Source: 2-01-FULL-41-26 sp964587505 (GTDB taxonomy: Bacteria; Patescibacteriota; Minisyncoccia; 2-02-FULL-40-12; GWA2-44-9). Taken from it: a stretch of 39,828 nucleotides of DNA. The translations under genes were made by a program, and so were the position numbers. The notes beneath the pieces were generated by a model that was given only the letters and a program-made list of their open reading frames with translations, made no database searches and was not told where the DNA came from. Positions 16,020 through 24,196 of the stretch are shown piece after piece. The stretch covers positions 1 through 39,828 of the forward strand of contig CAZPLD010000002.1 of the NCBI GenBank assembly GCA_964587505.1. Reading direction: 5' to 3'. Every line of letters starts with the position of its first letter. Position 1 is the stretch's first letter.

Positions 16020-17590
16020 GGAATACTCCGAACAGATACTTGGGATTTTATTTTATCAGTAAGATCTTCGTCATATCCCAGAACAGCGCTTATATTATAA
16101 GCGTCAAAAGCTTTTTTTAGATTTTTATCAGAAATTAGCTGTTCTATGGTTTTAGGGTCAAAATAAACCACATCGTGATCTATTTGATAATTTAAAGAGC
16201 GGACGGATACCGGATGAATACCAACCGCATATACTCCTCCAAGGTCATTCCAACCGCTTATTTTATTTTTTATGTTCAACACAATTTCTTCGTTAGAAGA
16301 CCTATAAACATCGTGTAGTTTCCATTTGTTGGCATAAGAAAGGTGGCTCACAAAAAGAATAAGGACAGTCGAACCGATAATCGTTTTCCTAAATGTTCCG
16401 GCGCTAATAATTTCAATCAAACGATAGAGCCCCAAACCGGTTAAGGTTGAAAAAATAAATACGGTTTCCATAAAATGATCCCAATTCCCCGTTTTGTTAT
16501 ATACCAGATAACCAATCCACAAAATCCACCACAATACAAAAAGTCCCAATATTTTTTTATTGAAACGATATAAACTGAACAAGCCCAACAACATTAATCC
16601 AAGAACAACCGGCCCCCCCATATTTGTCAAATTAATTGTCTCTTTAATATAAAATCTAAAAGAGTCAAAGTAGGCACCCAATCTTTCGGAGAAACTGACA
16701 TCATAGCCCCATTGAGCGGCAAATAAAACTTGCGTCCTGCCTAAACCCCGATCATACATTTCTTTTATAAAATTGTCCTTGTCAAAATAAAAAGTGTAAG
16801 GATCGCGAAAAAATTCACCTACTAGATCAAAGGATTGCTGTTCTATATTTGTGTAGTAGGCATTTGGCACGCCAATCCAAGAAACAGGCGTAAGAGTAAA
16901 CCCGAATAAAACAACAAATGGTATAAGAAAGATTAGGCTTCTTTTATAAGATTTATTTATAAAAAGATCGCACAAGAAAAACGGTACAAATGAAATTGCG
17001 AAAGCATTTCTGGAAAGAGCAGCTAAAGCAAAAAATATACTAGCCGCCAAAACCCTAATTTTTTCAGCTTGAAAAGGACCATTTTTAGATCCAAGATAAG
17101 ACCACAGGGCAAGGCCAAAAAATAAAATCCCCCATTCATAAAATCCGCCGTGTATAGCTCCTGTGGCCATAACTGGCATAAACGCGCCCGCAGTAGACGA
17201 CATAAAACCAACAATGGTCCCAAACAATCGCGCAGAAAGCAAAAAAATTAAAACATTAAAAAGAGCAAAAAGAATCGTTGACACGAGAAGGGGCAGAGCC
17301 GGTTTAAACCCAAAATATTTAAATATCTGGCCGTAAATTATTGGGGTCAGAGGATTGAAAATTCCTTTTTCTACTCCAAACCGATTAACATTTTCTGAAG
17401 AAAGAAGCGTGCCGATTGAGTTTTCGATCTTATATGTTCCGGCAGCTGAAAAATTTCTTGCTTCCATCAGATTTTGATAATCCGCTCCGGCAGAATAACC
17501 TTTTTTGTAGACCGGATAGTAGTATGCGGCAACTGAAACGAAAAAAATTATCAAAACCAACAGGACTTTGGTGTGTGATTTATTATACAT
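16016..17590 (-). CDS. GT39/ArnT-like membrane glycosyltransferase
   Basis: A 524-residue polytopic membrane protein with the GT-C layout. A first helix (about 8-27) is followed by a loop containing GYSAGADYQNLMEAR, with an Asp where PMT/ArnT enzymes keep their catalytic residue. About ten hydrophobic segments follow to about residue 420, then a short soluble tail. It would use a polyprenyl-phosphate sugar and act on the outer side of the membrane. The ATG at 17590 is 10 nt after a -10-like TACGAT (17601-17606), so the mRNA is probably nearly leaderless. It is transcribed alone, with its stop overlapping the amidotransferase stop. Family membership is inferred from topology and the loop motif only. 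Confidence 0.7.
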   Translation of the reverse strand: MYNKSHTKVLLVLIIFFVSVAAYYYPVYKKGYSAGADYQNLMEARNFSAAGTYKIENSIGTLLSSENVNRFGVEKGIFNPLTPIIYGQIFKYFGFKPALPLLVSTILFALFNVLIFLLSARLFGTIVGFMSSTAGAFMPVMATGAIHGGFYEWGILFFGLALWSYLGSKNGPFQAEKIRVLAASIFFALAALSRNAFAISFVPFFLCDLFINKSYKRSLIFLIPFVVLFGFTLTPVSWIGVPNAYYTNIEQQSFDLVGEFFRDPYTFYFDKDNFIKEMYDRGLGRTQVLFAAQWGYDVSFSERLGAYFDSFRFYIKETINLTNMGGPVVLGLMLLGLFSLYRFNKKILGLFVLWWILWIGYLVYNKTGNWDHFMETVFIFSTLTGLGLYRLIEIISAGTFRKTIIGSTVLILFVSHLSYANKWKLHDVYRSSNEEIVLNIKNKISGWNDLGGVYAVGIHPVSVRSLNYQIDHDVVYFDPKTIEQLISDKNLKKAFDAYNISAVLGYDEDLTDKIKSQVSVRSIP

Positions 17591-17600
17591 CTAAAGATTA

Positions 17601-17646
17601 ATCGTACTATAACTTACTTGAAAAGTAAACCAGAATATGACATAAT
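17601..17646. promoter_or_regulatory. Divergent promoter pair sharing one -35 element (copy 3)
   Basis: TTGAAAAGTAA lies at 17618-17628. On +, TTGAAA, 17 nt, CATAAT (17641-17646), then 7 nt to ATG 17654. On -, TTACTT with 16 nt (or TTTACT with 17 nt) to TACGAT (17601-17606), then 10 nt to ATG 17590. The minus half is the weaker of the two. Confidence 0.6.
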
Positions 17647-17653
17647 ATCTACA

Positions 17654-18523
17654 ATGAACAAATCAGTTGAGCTCTCAATAGTTGTGCCCGTGTATAATGA
17701 AGGTGAAACCGTTGCCTCTGTTTTGACTGATTTGAAAAAAGAATTAGATGGCAAAATAACTCATGAAATTATAGTGGTAAACGACGGCTCTACCGATAAC
17801 AGTTGCGCAATTCTTGAGACAATCCCCTACATAAAATTGGTTAATCACACAGTCAATAGTGGCTACGGCTCGGCTCTGAAAACAGGGATAAAAAACAGCC
17901 GATATAACTGGGTCTTAACTTTTGACAGCGACGGCTCCCACCCGTCTCACCAGATAATGGACCTGGTTAAGTTTTGCGATAGCCACGATTTGATTATCGG
18001 AGCAAGAACCGGCGAGCAATCTTATGATACTTTTTTCAGAAAAATAGGGCGAAAAATAGTCACAAAATTTGCCCAATACATAAGCGGAGTAGAAATTGAA
18101 GATATTAATTCAGGCTTTCGTATTTTTAAAAAAGAGCTGCCGCAAAAATTCTGGCCATTATTGCCGGACGGCTTCTCATTCAGTTCTACCAGCACCGTCG
18201 CTTCTCATGTGTCCCATTATCCGGTAAAATATGTTTCCATAAACGCAAACAAGAGAGCCGGCGGAAAATCCACGGTCCGACCAGCTAAAGACTTCGTGGG
18301 ATTCTTATCTTTAATAACAAAAATAGCAATTTATTTTAAACCGCTTAAGGTATTTATACCAATAAGCATATTCCTTTTCGTTTCTGCAATATTAGTTCTT
18401 TTAATTGGGTGGTTCGCTTTCGGAGGAGTTTTAGATATAACTTTTGCGATACTGATAATGGCGGCGATACAATCTCTGACCTTTGGTCTGATTGCCGAAA
18501 TGATAGTTAAAAGATTTTATTAA
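17654..18523 (+). CDS. GT2 glycosyltransferase with C-terminal membrane segments
   Basis: A GT-A fold glycosyltransferase of the DPM1/DPG synthase type with about 289 residues. It opens with LSIVVPVYNEGETVASVL and shows VVNDGSTDN, NSGYGSALKTGI, the metal site TFDSDGSHPS and the acceptor segment EDINSGFRIFKK. Two transmembrane helices near residues 235-285 anchor it in the membrane. It probably charges polyprenyl phosphate with a sugar. The frame is open from a TTG at 17618, but that TTG is the -35 box. The ATG at 17654 lies 7 nt after the -10 and gives the standard N-terminus, so the mRNA is leaderless. It is single-gene, and its stop overlaps the flavin reductase stop by 4 bp. Confidence 0.9.
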   Translation: MNKSVELSIVVPVYNEGETVASVLTDLKKELDGKITHEIIVVNDGSTDNSCAILETIPYIKLVNHTVNSGYGSALKTGIKNSRYNWVLTFDSDGSHPSHQIMDLVKFCDSHDLIIGARTGEQSYDTFFRKIGRKIVTKFAQYISGVEIEDINSGFRIFKKELPQKFWPLLPDGFSFSSTSTVASHVSHYPVKYVSINANKRAGGKSTVRPAKDFVGFLSLITKIAIYFKPLKVFIPISIFLFVSAILVLLIGWFAFGGVLDITFAILIMAAIQSLTFGLIAEMIVKRFY

Positions 18524-19239
18524 TAAAACGCCTCGGTGCGTATCTTGGGTTCATTCACTCCGCTATCTAATATGGCCCTTCTCATGTCGGATACAAATTT
18601 TATGGGTCCGCATATAAAATAATCTTTATCCTCCAAACTCTTTAATTTGCTCTTTATGTTTTTTATGTCTATTCTATTGAATTCTTTTACGTGCTTGTCT
18701 TTTATTTTTTGCCTTGTTAAGTAATAAAACAATTTTATATTTTTATTATTTTCAAACAACTCATTTAACTCATCGAAAAAAGCCGTATCTTCTTTGGTTT
18801 TATTGCTATAAAAAAGATAGATTTTTTTGTCTTTTAACAAGTCGGCTTTCACATGAGTTCTAATAATGCTTAAAAACGGCGTAATACCGATGCCGGCCGC
18901 CAAAAAAACAAGCTCCCCGCCTTTTTTATCCGGATAGAAATAACCCATCGGTCCTTCCATGGTAATAACTGACCCGGTTTTCAGCTCATGCAGTGCCGTG
19001 GAAAACCTGCCAATTTTTTTTACCGTTATAGCCAAAAATTTATCACCGGGAATGCTGGAAATCGTATAGGCCTTGCCCTCGGGACCCGATTGGCCGTTTA
19101 GATAAATAATCACATATTGCCCTGGGATAAAAGAGAGTTTTCTATTTTTGACAAGATTAAATTTAAGAGTAACAACATTTTCGGTTTCTTTATTTTTAGA
19201 AGTCAGCACGCATTTAAATTTATGATTATTTGGCAGCAT
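18520..19239 (-). CDS. FAD/NAD(P)-binding oxidoreductase of the ferredoxin-NADP reductase superfamily
   Basis: A flavin-dependent electron transfer protein of 239 residues. It has an FAD domain with PGQYVIIYL, the KAYTISS motif (Lys in place of the common Arg) and TMEGPMGYFY. The NAD(P) domain follows with FLAAGIGITPFLSIIR and the late FICGP motif. There is no attached 2Fe-2S domain, so it probably passes electrons to a separate carrier. The single-cluster ferredoxin encoded in the same operon (20865-21080) is an obvious candidate. It is the last of six genes in the operon starting at 23169, overlapping iscU by 14 bp. Whether it oxidises NADH or NADPH is not determined. Confidence 0.88.
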   Translation of the reverse strand: MLPNNHKFKCVLTSKNKETENVVTLKFNLVKNRKLSFIPGQYVIIYLNGQSGPEGKAYTISSIPGDKFLAITVKKIGRFSTALHELKTGSVITMEGPMGYFYPDKKGGELVFLAAGIGITPFLSIIRTHVKADLLKDKKIYLFYSNKTKEDTAFFDELNELFENNKNIKLFYYLTRQKIKDKHVKEFNRIDIKNIKSKLKSLEDKDYFICGPIKFVSDMRRAILDSGVNEPKIRTEAFY

Positions 19240-19693
19240 GTTTTTGTTTATTTAAGTAATCATTAATTGCCTCGCTCAAGGCTAAATGCCCAAGCACGGA
19301 ACAATGAAATTTCCTGTCAGGCAGGCCGCCTAGCCGTTCAATTATTTGTTCTGGATTTATTTTTAAAGCTTTTTCCAAATCCATTCCCCCTTCTTCTGTG
19401 ACCATTACAGAAAGCATGGATGTTGAGGCTATGGCCGACGCGCATCCAAAGGTTCGCCACTTGCACTCCTTAATTTTATTTGTTTTCTTGTCTACTTTGA
19501 TCCACATGTGCATCATATCCCCGCAAGCCGGACTGCCGGTAGCGCCAAACCCGTCAGCTTCATACTTGCTTTCATCTAATAATAAGTTTCTTGGATTAAA
19601 AAAATGGTCCCTGACTGTTTCACTGTACACCCAAGCATCACCGCCACAAGTATTCTCCAAAAAAACATCTCCATCTTTTGTTTTTGTGCTCAT
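19226..19693 (-). CDS. iscU: IscU-type Fe-S cluster scaffold
   Basis: Scaffold on which [2Fe-2S] or [4Fe-4S] clusters are assembled before transfer to client proteins. The three conserved cysteine sites are present: SPACGDMM (Cys57, Asp59), TFGCASAIAS (Cys84) and KFHCSVLGHLALSEAI (His130, Cys131). At 155 residues it is a little longer than typical IscU because of an N-terminal extension (about 25 residues, including Cys16) before SETVRDHFFNPRN. It lies 1 nt after the cysteine desulfurase gene, so donor and scaffold are made together. No HscA, HscB or SUF genes are in the window. The start ATG has no Shine-Dalgarno site. Confidence 0.95.
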   Translation of the reverse strand: MSTKTKDGDVFLENTCGGDAWVYSETVRDHFFNPRNLLLDESKYEADGFGATGSPACGDMMHMWIKVDKKTNKIKECKWRTFGCASAIASTSMLSVMVTEEGGMDLEKALKINPEQIIERLGGLPDRKFHCSVLGHLALSEAINDYLNKQKHAAK

Positions 19694-19694
19694 A

Positions 19695-20864
19695 TTATTT
19701 TACAGAAGAAATTTTTCTTAATCTTTTAACTACTGCGGGGAGGATTTTTAAAACATAGTCAAGTTTTTCTTTGTTCGTATCTCTGCCCAAAGTTATTCTG
19801 ATACTCCCCTGAGCTAACTCCGTCGGAGTGCCAATGGCATATAATACATACGAGGGAGTCAGATCAGTAGAAGAACACGCCGAGCCAGTCGAGCAAAATA
19901 TACCATACCTATCAAGCATTAAAAGAAGCGATTCGCCCTCAACCCCCCTTACTGAAATGTTTATATTATTGGGTAATCTTTTCTGGGCATGGCCGTTTAG
20001 ATTTACGCCCTCAATTAACTCTAAAACATTCTTAATAAAATAATCCCTCAGTTGTATTTGCCTTCTATTTTCTCTATGCTTAATTTTTTCAGCCAACTTT
20101 AATGCCTCAAACAAGCCGACAATTAACGGAACATTTTCTGTTCCCGCTCTCAAGCCCATTTCCTGACTACCTCCCAAAATCTGCGGTTCTAAATTTATAT
20201 CCCTTTTTACAAATAAACACCCGACACCTTTGGGCCCATAAATTTTAGAGCCGTTAAAAGTCATCAAATCAACGCCTATTTTATTAACATCCAATGTCAA
20301 CGCTCCGGCAGCTTGGCAAGCATCCGTGTGAAACAATGGGAACCGCTTTTCTCCTCTAAATTTTTTGATAATCTTTGAAATTTCAGCAATCTGCTGGATG
20401 GTTCCTATTTCGTTATTCGCATACTGTATAGAAACGAGGGTCGTATCTTTCTTTAAACATTTTTTTAATTCGGCTAATTTCACCAATCCTGAATCATCAA
20501 CATTCACATAGGTAACCCTGAAGCCCTCTCTCTTTAGTTTTTTTGCGGCTTCTAAAATAGCTTTGTGTTCTATTTTAGACACAATAATGTGTTTGCCAAA
20601 TTTAACATTCGCATGAGCTGCGCCAACAATGGCCAGGTTGTCGGATTCAGTCCCGGAACCCGTAAACATTACTTCTTCCTTTTTTGACCCAATCACATTC
20701 GCAATGCCGGTTCTTGCCGTATCAATTGCCTGTTTTGTTATTCTTCCGGCTCGGTGAAGCGAGGAAGGATTACCAAAGAAACGGGAAAAAAATGGGAGCA
20801 TTTTGCCCAGAACTTTTCTGTCTACATAGGTAGTCGAGGCATAATCGAGATAAATGTTCTTCAT
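19695..20864 (-). CDS. iscS: Cysteine desulfurase (NifS/IscS)
   Basis: A PLP enzyme that takes sulfur from cysteine and passes it as persulfide to the IscU scaffold. The 389 residues begin with YLDYASTTYVD. His100 (SKIEHKAI) stacks on the cofactor, Lys207 in FNGSKIYGPKG forms the Schiff base, and the mobile loop has GSACSS with catalytic Cys330 before LTPSYVL, as in IscS group I enzymes. The start at 20864 abuts the ferredoxin gene with no gap. It belongs to an operon with iscU, ferredoxin, flavin reductase, radical SAM enzyme and nitroreductase, which suggests local supply of Fe-S clusters rather than only housekeeping. Confidence 0.95.
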   Translation of the reverse strand: MKNIYLDYASTTYVDRKVLGKMLPFFSRFFGNPSSLHRAGRITKQAIDTARTGIANVIGSKKEEVMFTGSGTESDNLAIVGAAHANVKFGKHIIVSKIEHKAILEAAKKLKREGFRVTYVNVDDSGLVKLAELKKCLKKDTTLVSIQYANNEIGTIQQIAEISKIIKKFRGEKRFPLFHTDACQAAGALTLDVNKIGVDLMTFNGSKIYGPKGVGCLFVKRDINLEPQILGGSQEMGLRAGTENVPLIVGLFEALKLAEKIKHRENRRQIQLRDYFIKNVLELIEGVNLNGHAQKRLPNNINISVRGVEGESLLLMLDRYGIFCSTGSACSSTDLTPSYVLYAIGTPTELAQGSIRITLGRDTNKEKLDYVLKILPAVVKRLRKISSVK

Positions 20865-21080
20865 TTATTTATTCTCTTCGATCGTAATGGCCTTAACGGG
20901 ACAGCTCGTTTCGGCCATTTTTAAATCATCGGATAACTTCTTATTGGCCTTTTTATCAATCAAACTTTCCTCTTTATGAATAACTTCAATGCCGTCTTCT
21001 TTCAAAACAAAAACCTCGGGACATATACTGGCACAGAGGCCGCATTTTATACATTTATCTTTATCTATTGAAATTTTCAT
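20865..21080 (-). CDS. [4Fe-4S] ferredoxin
   Basis: A 71-residue electron carrier. It has DKCIKCGLCASICPEVF (Cys10, Cys13, Cys16, Cys20) and a distant SCPVKAI. The spacing fits single-cluster ferredoxins, where three of the first cysteines and the late Cys-Pro bind one [4Fe-4S] cluster. The length between the two motifs (about 40 residues) is also usual for this group. It lies between the radical SAM gene (5 nt upstream) and the cysteine desulfurase gene (0 nt). It may deliver the electron needed for reductive SAM cleavage, being reduced in turn by the flavoprotein at 18520. That circuit is an inference from gene order. Confidence 0.93.
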   Translation of the reverse strand: MKISIDKDKCIKCGLCASICPEVFVLKEDGIEVIHKEESLIDKKANKKLSDDLKMAETSCPVKAITIEENK

Positions 21081-21085
21081 TTTAA

Positions 21086-22507
21086 TTAAATTTTTAACAG
21101 TTGAAACGCGGCTTTTGTTTTCCGAAAAAATTCGCCTATGGATTTAAGCTGTGAAATTTTTTTAAAAGCGTAGCTTGGCCTAAAATAGAAAGAACGGTAA
21201 GCGCTCCCTAACAAGGATAATAACTCAACTCGCGATAAGTTTTTTTCCCATACCGGGGGAATAAATCCAGGTTTAGGATCTCTGGCAAAATCACGCCAAA
21301 CATCATTGGTCAATACTCTTTCTTCTTGAGCCATTTTATACAGATCTGTCGCCGGAAAGGGAGTTGTAATTGTTATGTGAACATAATCTGGATTAATTTT
21401 TTTCATAAATTTTACGGTCTGGATAATGTCCTCCTTAGTTTCCGTAGGAGAACCCAACATAAAATAACCGGCTGTTTGAATGCCGACTTCTTTTGTTGTC
21501 TTGAAAGCTTCTTCGACCTGCTTAAGAGTAATTCCCTTCCTTAAAACATTTAATATTCTTTGCGTTCCGGCCTCGACTCCGTAATGAATTCTCTGACAAT
21601 TTGCCCGTTTAAGCGCCTCTAAAACCTCCCTGTCTACCGTATTTACTCTTGTCCTAATATCCCAAACAATTGAAAGACCACGCTTTTCTACCTCATTACA
21701 AATATCTAAAACCCGCTGGCGATCAACTCCGAAAGTGTCGTCATAAATAAAAATTTCTTGTATCCCCATTTTAGCGCATTCCTCCATTTCATCAACAACA
21801 TTTTTAGCTGAGCGGGCACGAAAAATCTTACCTAATTGCGGCCGATCACAAAACAAACACTTGAAAGGACAGCCGCGACTGGTAAACATGGTGGTTACAG
21901 GCCTGCGCGGAGAAAGAACAGAAAAATATTTCTCATAGGGCGTAAGATAACGGACAGGAAAAGGCAGATTATCAAGATTTTCTATAAAATCAGCTTGGCC
22001 GGTATTAATAATGGTTCCCCCGTCTTTAAAAACCAGACCCCTTACGTTTTTTAGTTCTTTTGGATTATCCATATTCGCCAATAGTTGTTTAATTGCCCCT
22101 TCAGCTTCGCCTAAAACCAAAAAGTCGATCTCCTCATTGCTTATTGTCTCGTTGGGGAAAATCATGACATGGGGTCCGCCCAAAATAATTTTTGTTTTTG
22201 GATTTACCTCTTTCACCACTTTCGCTGTTTTCATTACGTCAATCAACGTAAAAGTCATGGCTGTAATGCCGACAATGTCCGGTTTTCTTCTACTAACTTC
22301 TTCTTTAAGCTGGCGATAGCCTATCTCCTCAACCTGGCAATCAAGAATTTCAATATTATACGGCGTTGTCTTCTTCACGTAAGCTGCAACATACATCAAC
22401 CCCAAAGGAGGGAGGAAATCCAATCCTTCTTCCAACTCTTTGGGCTGAACACTGGCAATGGTGTTTTCAATCGGCGGATTAATTAAAAGAATTTTTTTCA
22501 TTTTCAA
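21086..22507 (-). CDS. B12-binding-domain radical SAM protein
   Basis: A 473-residue radical SAM enzyme. Residues 1-180 form a cobalamin-binding-like Rossmann domain (LLINPPI, PDIVGITAMTFTL, IILGGPH). A D-x-H-x-x-G motif for base-off cobalamin is not seen; the region reads LDCQVEEIG. The radical SAM core follows with CPFKCLFC (Cys213, Cys217, Cys220), YDDTFGVDR and GVEAGTQRIL. The C-terminal portion is about 100 residues with TTPFPATDLY. Such proteins do methylations, cyclisations or C-S insertions and the substrate is not predictable. It overlaps the nitroreductase gene by 4 bp and is cotranscribed with a ferredoxin, an Fe-S assembly pair and a flavin reductase. No Shine-Dalgarno site precedes the start. 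Confidence 0.92.
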   Translation of the reverse strand: MKMKKILLINPPIENTIASVQPKELEEGLDFLPPLGLMYVAAYVKKTTPYNIEILDCQVEEIGYRQLKEEVSRRKPDIVGITAMTFTLIDVMKTAKVVKEVNPKTKIILGGPHVMIFPNETISNEEIDFLVLGEAEGAIKQLLANMDNPKELKNVRGLVFKDGGTIINTGQADFIENLDNLPFPVRYLTPYEKYFSVLSPRRPVTTMFTSRGCPFKCLFCDRPQLGKIFRARSAKNVVDEMEECAKMGIQEIFIYDDTFGVDRQRVLDICNEVEKRGLSIVWDIRTRVNTVDREVLEALKRANCQRIHYGVEAGTQRILNVLRKGITLKQVEEAFKTTKEVGIQTAGYFMLGSPTETKEDIIQTVKFMKKINPDYVHITITTPFPATDLYKMAQEERVLTNDVWRDFARDPKPGFIPPVWEKNLSRVELLSLLGSAYRSFYFRPSYAFKKISQLKSIGEFFRKTKAAFQLLKI

Positions 22508-23169
22508 TTTTCAAATTTTTTTACAAAATGCTTGTCTAAAAATTTGTTTAAAAATCTTTTCTTGATAAAAAGCGGGGTGAGATAATAAATTTTAACCAGA
22601 AGTCTTCTAAACATTATGTCGGATTCATGGATACTTCTAAAAAGAGGGTTGGGCTGAAACTTGTTATAACCCACCAAGTCATCAACTTTATATTTGCGGG
22701 GCATTTCTACTGGTTCTCTTTGTTTGTGGCCAAGAAGGACATAGGCAATGGGATCAAAATGGGAAGGGATGAAGAAAATTTTTCTCAACTGTTTTTTGGT
22801 CGGCAAATGGCAAAGCCAGCAGCTTCCCAGACCATAATAAGTAGCGGCCAATACCAGATTTTCAATTCCAGCAGCCGCGCTTTGGATAAAATCACAGTAT
22901 TCTGTATCCTCTGTCCGATTATTATAAAGCACTAAAATGCCAATTGGCGCGTTTTTTATAATAATGGAACCTCCGTGATCAACCAGTTTTTGTTTGATTT
23001 CCTCGCTGTCCACCACAATAAACTGCCAACCCTGGAGATTGCAGGCTGAAGGAGCCTTAACGGCTGTTTCAATTATCTTGGCAATCAAATCTTTAGCCAC
23101 CGGTTCGGGAGTGAAATTTCTGATGCTCCGCCTTGAATTAATAACATTTAAAAAATCTGTTTGGTTCAT
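22504..23169 (-). CDS. Nitroreductase-family flavoprotein
   Basis: An FMN-dependent oxidoreductase of 221 residues. It shows NSRRSIRNFTPEPV, KAPSACNLQGWQFIVV, the SAAAGIENLVLAATYYGLGSC segment and YVLLGHK, the standard nitroreductase fold motifs. The C-terminal 50 residues (about 170-221) are basic and hydrophobic (VKIYYLTPLFIKKRFLNK), beyond the normal fold, and could bind membrane. It is the first gene of the six-gene minus operon. Its ATG is 32 nt from the -10 TATAAT at 23202-23207, giving a leader of about 25 nt. The natural substrate is not known; it may reduce or dehydrogenate the product of the neighbouring radical SAM enzyme. Confidence 0.9.
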   Translation of the reverse strand: MNQTDFLNVINSRRSIRNFTPEPVAKDLIAKIIETAVKAPSACNLQGWQFIVVDSEEIKQKLVDHGGSIIIKNAPIGILVLYNNRTEDTEYCDFIQSAAAGIENLVLAATYYGLGSCWLCHLPTKKQLRKIFFIPSHFDPIAYVLLGHKQREPVEMPRKYKVDDLVGYNKFQPNPLFRSIHESDIMFRRLLVKIYYLTPLFIKKRFLNKFLDKHFVKKFEN

Positions 23170-23201
23170 TTTTTAGTTTCTCTTCACATATATAATGACG
23201 T

Positions 23202-23248
23202 ATTATATAAAAAATTGATTTGAGAAGCAAGTGAAAATATGGTATAAT
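23202..23248. promoter_or_regulatory. Divergent promoter pair sharing one -35 element (copy 4)
   Basis: TTGAGAAGCAA lies at 23220-23230. On +, TTGAGA, 17 nt, TATAAT (23243-23248), then 22 nt to ATG 23271. On -, TTGCTT, 17 nt, TATAAT (23202-23207), upstream of the nitroreductase operon. Both -10 boxes are perfect. Confidence 0.78.
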
Positions 23249-23270
23249 AGTCAAAAGATTATACAACCAA

Positions 23271-24188
23271 ATGAAACTTATTCAAAAAATTCCCATCCGA
23301 AAAATTTTAATTCTTGCGTCAGTAAGCGTTTTAATAATATTCATCATCTTCAAAACCTTAGTAAGCATGGAGGATTTTTATCGTGTCATTCGGGGTATCA
23401 GTTGGTTTTATTTTTTTCTATCTTTTGCCACCATAATTCCCGTTGTTATTATCAATGTGGCCAAGTGGTATTTAGTTCTTCGGGCCGCTGATTATAATGT
23501 TTCTTTTCAAAAAATATTTAAAATTGTCATAACCAGCACCTCTTTGGGAATATTGCCTGGCCGGCTCGGCGACTTTGCCAGAAGCTATCCTCTTCGCCAT
23601 ATTATCCCCCTGCCCCAAGCTATTGGCACTATAGTTTTAGAAAAAATCCTAGACATATCGGTTTTGCTCGCTTTTTCCGGAATAGGTCTTTTTGTTTTAG
23701 GATACCAGACATTTGCCGTTTTTGAGTTATTGCTAGTAGCGGGAGCTTTCCCCATTTTAAAAATAACAGGTTCTGCCAGCAAAAAAATACTGCCAAAGAA
23801 CCATTTAACCGATAAGCTTTATGATGCTTTCTCGGTTTTAAACAAAGTTAAGGCCAGAAAAAAAAATTTTTCGATGGCCATAATAAGTTCGTGCGCCAAC
23901 GGAATGTTGTCAATGTTCCAAATATATTGGCTTTTTAAAGCCGTGGGGGCAGTGGTTCCCTTGTTTGCCATATTTGCATTTCACCCTCTCGGAGTATTTG
24001 CTGGACTCATCCCTATAACTCTTGCGGGGGCAGGCACTCGTGACTCAATGATTATTTATTTATTCGGCGACTTTGCTGCTCCGGGACAATCTTTGGCGGT
24101 TGGTATTCTTTACGCCATGCAAAGTTATTGGATACTATCTTTGTTGGGATTACCCCTTCTTTACTACTTTTTCAAACAGAACGATTAA
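23271..24188 (+). CDS. Lysylphosphatidylglycerol synthase TM-region (UPF0104/AglD-like) membrane protein
   Basis: A 305-residue integral membrane protein with about seven or eight hydrophobic segments. It matches the LPG_synthase_TM family through the conserved stretches TSTSLGILPGRLGDFARSY and GTIVLEKILDIS, and the late GLIPITLAGAGTRD. There is no soluble aminoacyl-transfer domain, so it is not MprF; members of this short form often sit with glycosyltransferases and may flip or handle lipid-linked sugars. It is transcribed alone from the + side of divergent promoter copy 4 with a leader of about 15 nt and no Shine-Dalgarno site. It converges with the YfhO-like gene, with only 8 nt between the stops. 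Confidence 0.87.
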   Translation: MKLIQKIPIRKILILASVSVLIIFIIFKTLVSMEDFYRVIRGISWFYFFLSFATIIPVVIINVAKWYLVLRAADYNVSFQKIFKIVITSTSLGILPGRLGDFARSYPLRHIIPLPQAIGTIVLEKILDISVLLAFSGIGLFVLGYQTFAVFELLLVAGAFPILKITGSASKKILPKNHLTDKLYDAFSVLNKVKARKKNFSMAIISSCANGMLSMFQIYWLFKAVGAVVPLFAIFAFHPLGVFAGLIPITLAGAGTRDSMIIYLFGDFAAPGQSLAVGILYAMQSYWILSLLGLPLLYYFFKQND

Positions 24189-24196
24189 ATACAGGG

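Noticed and set aside
17618..17653. Upstream TTG start for the GT2 protein
   Set aside because: The TTG is the -35 box itself; ATG 17654 gives the normal GT2 N-terminus.
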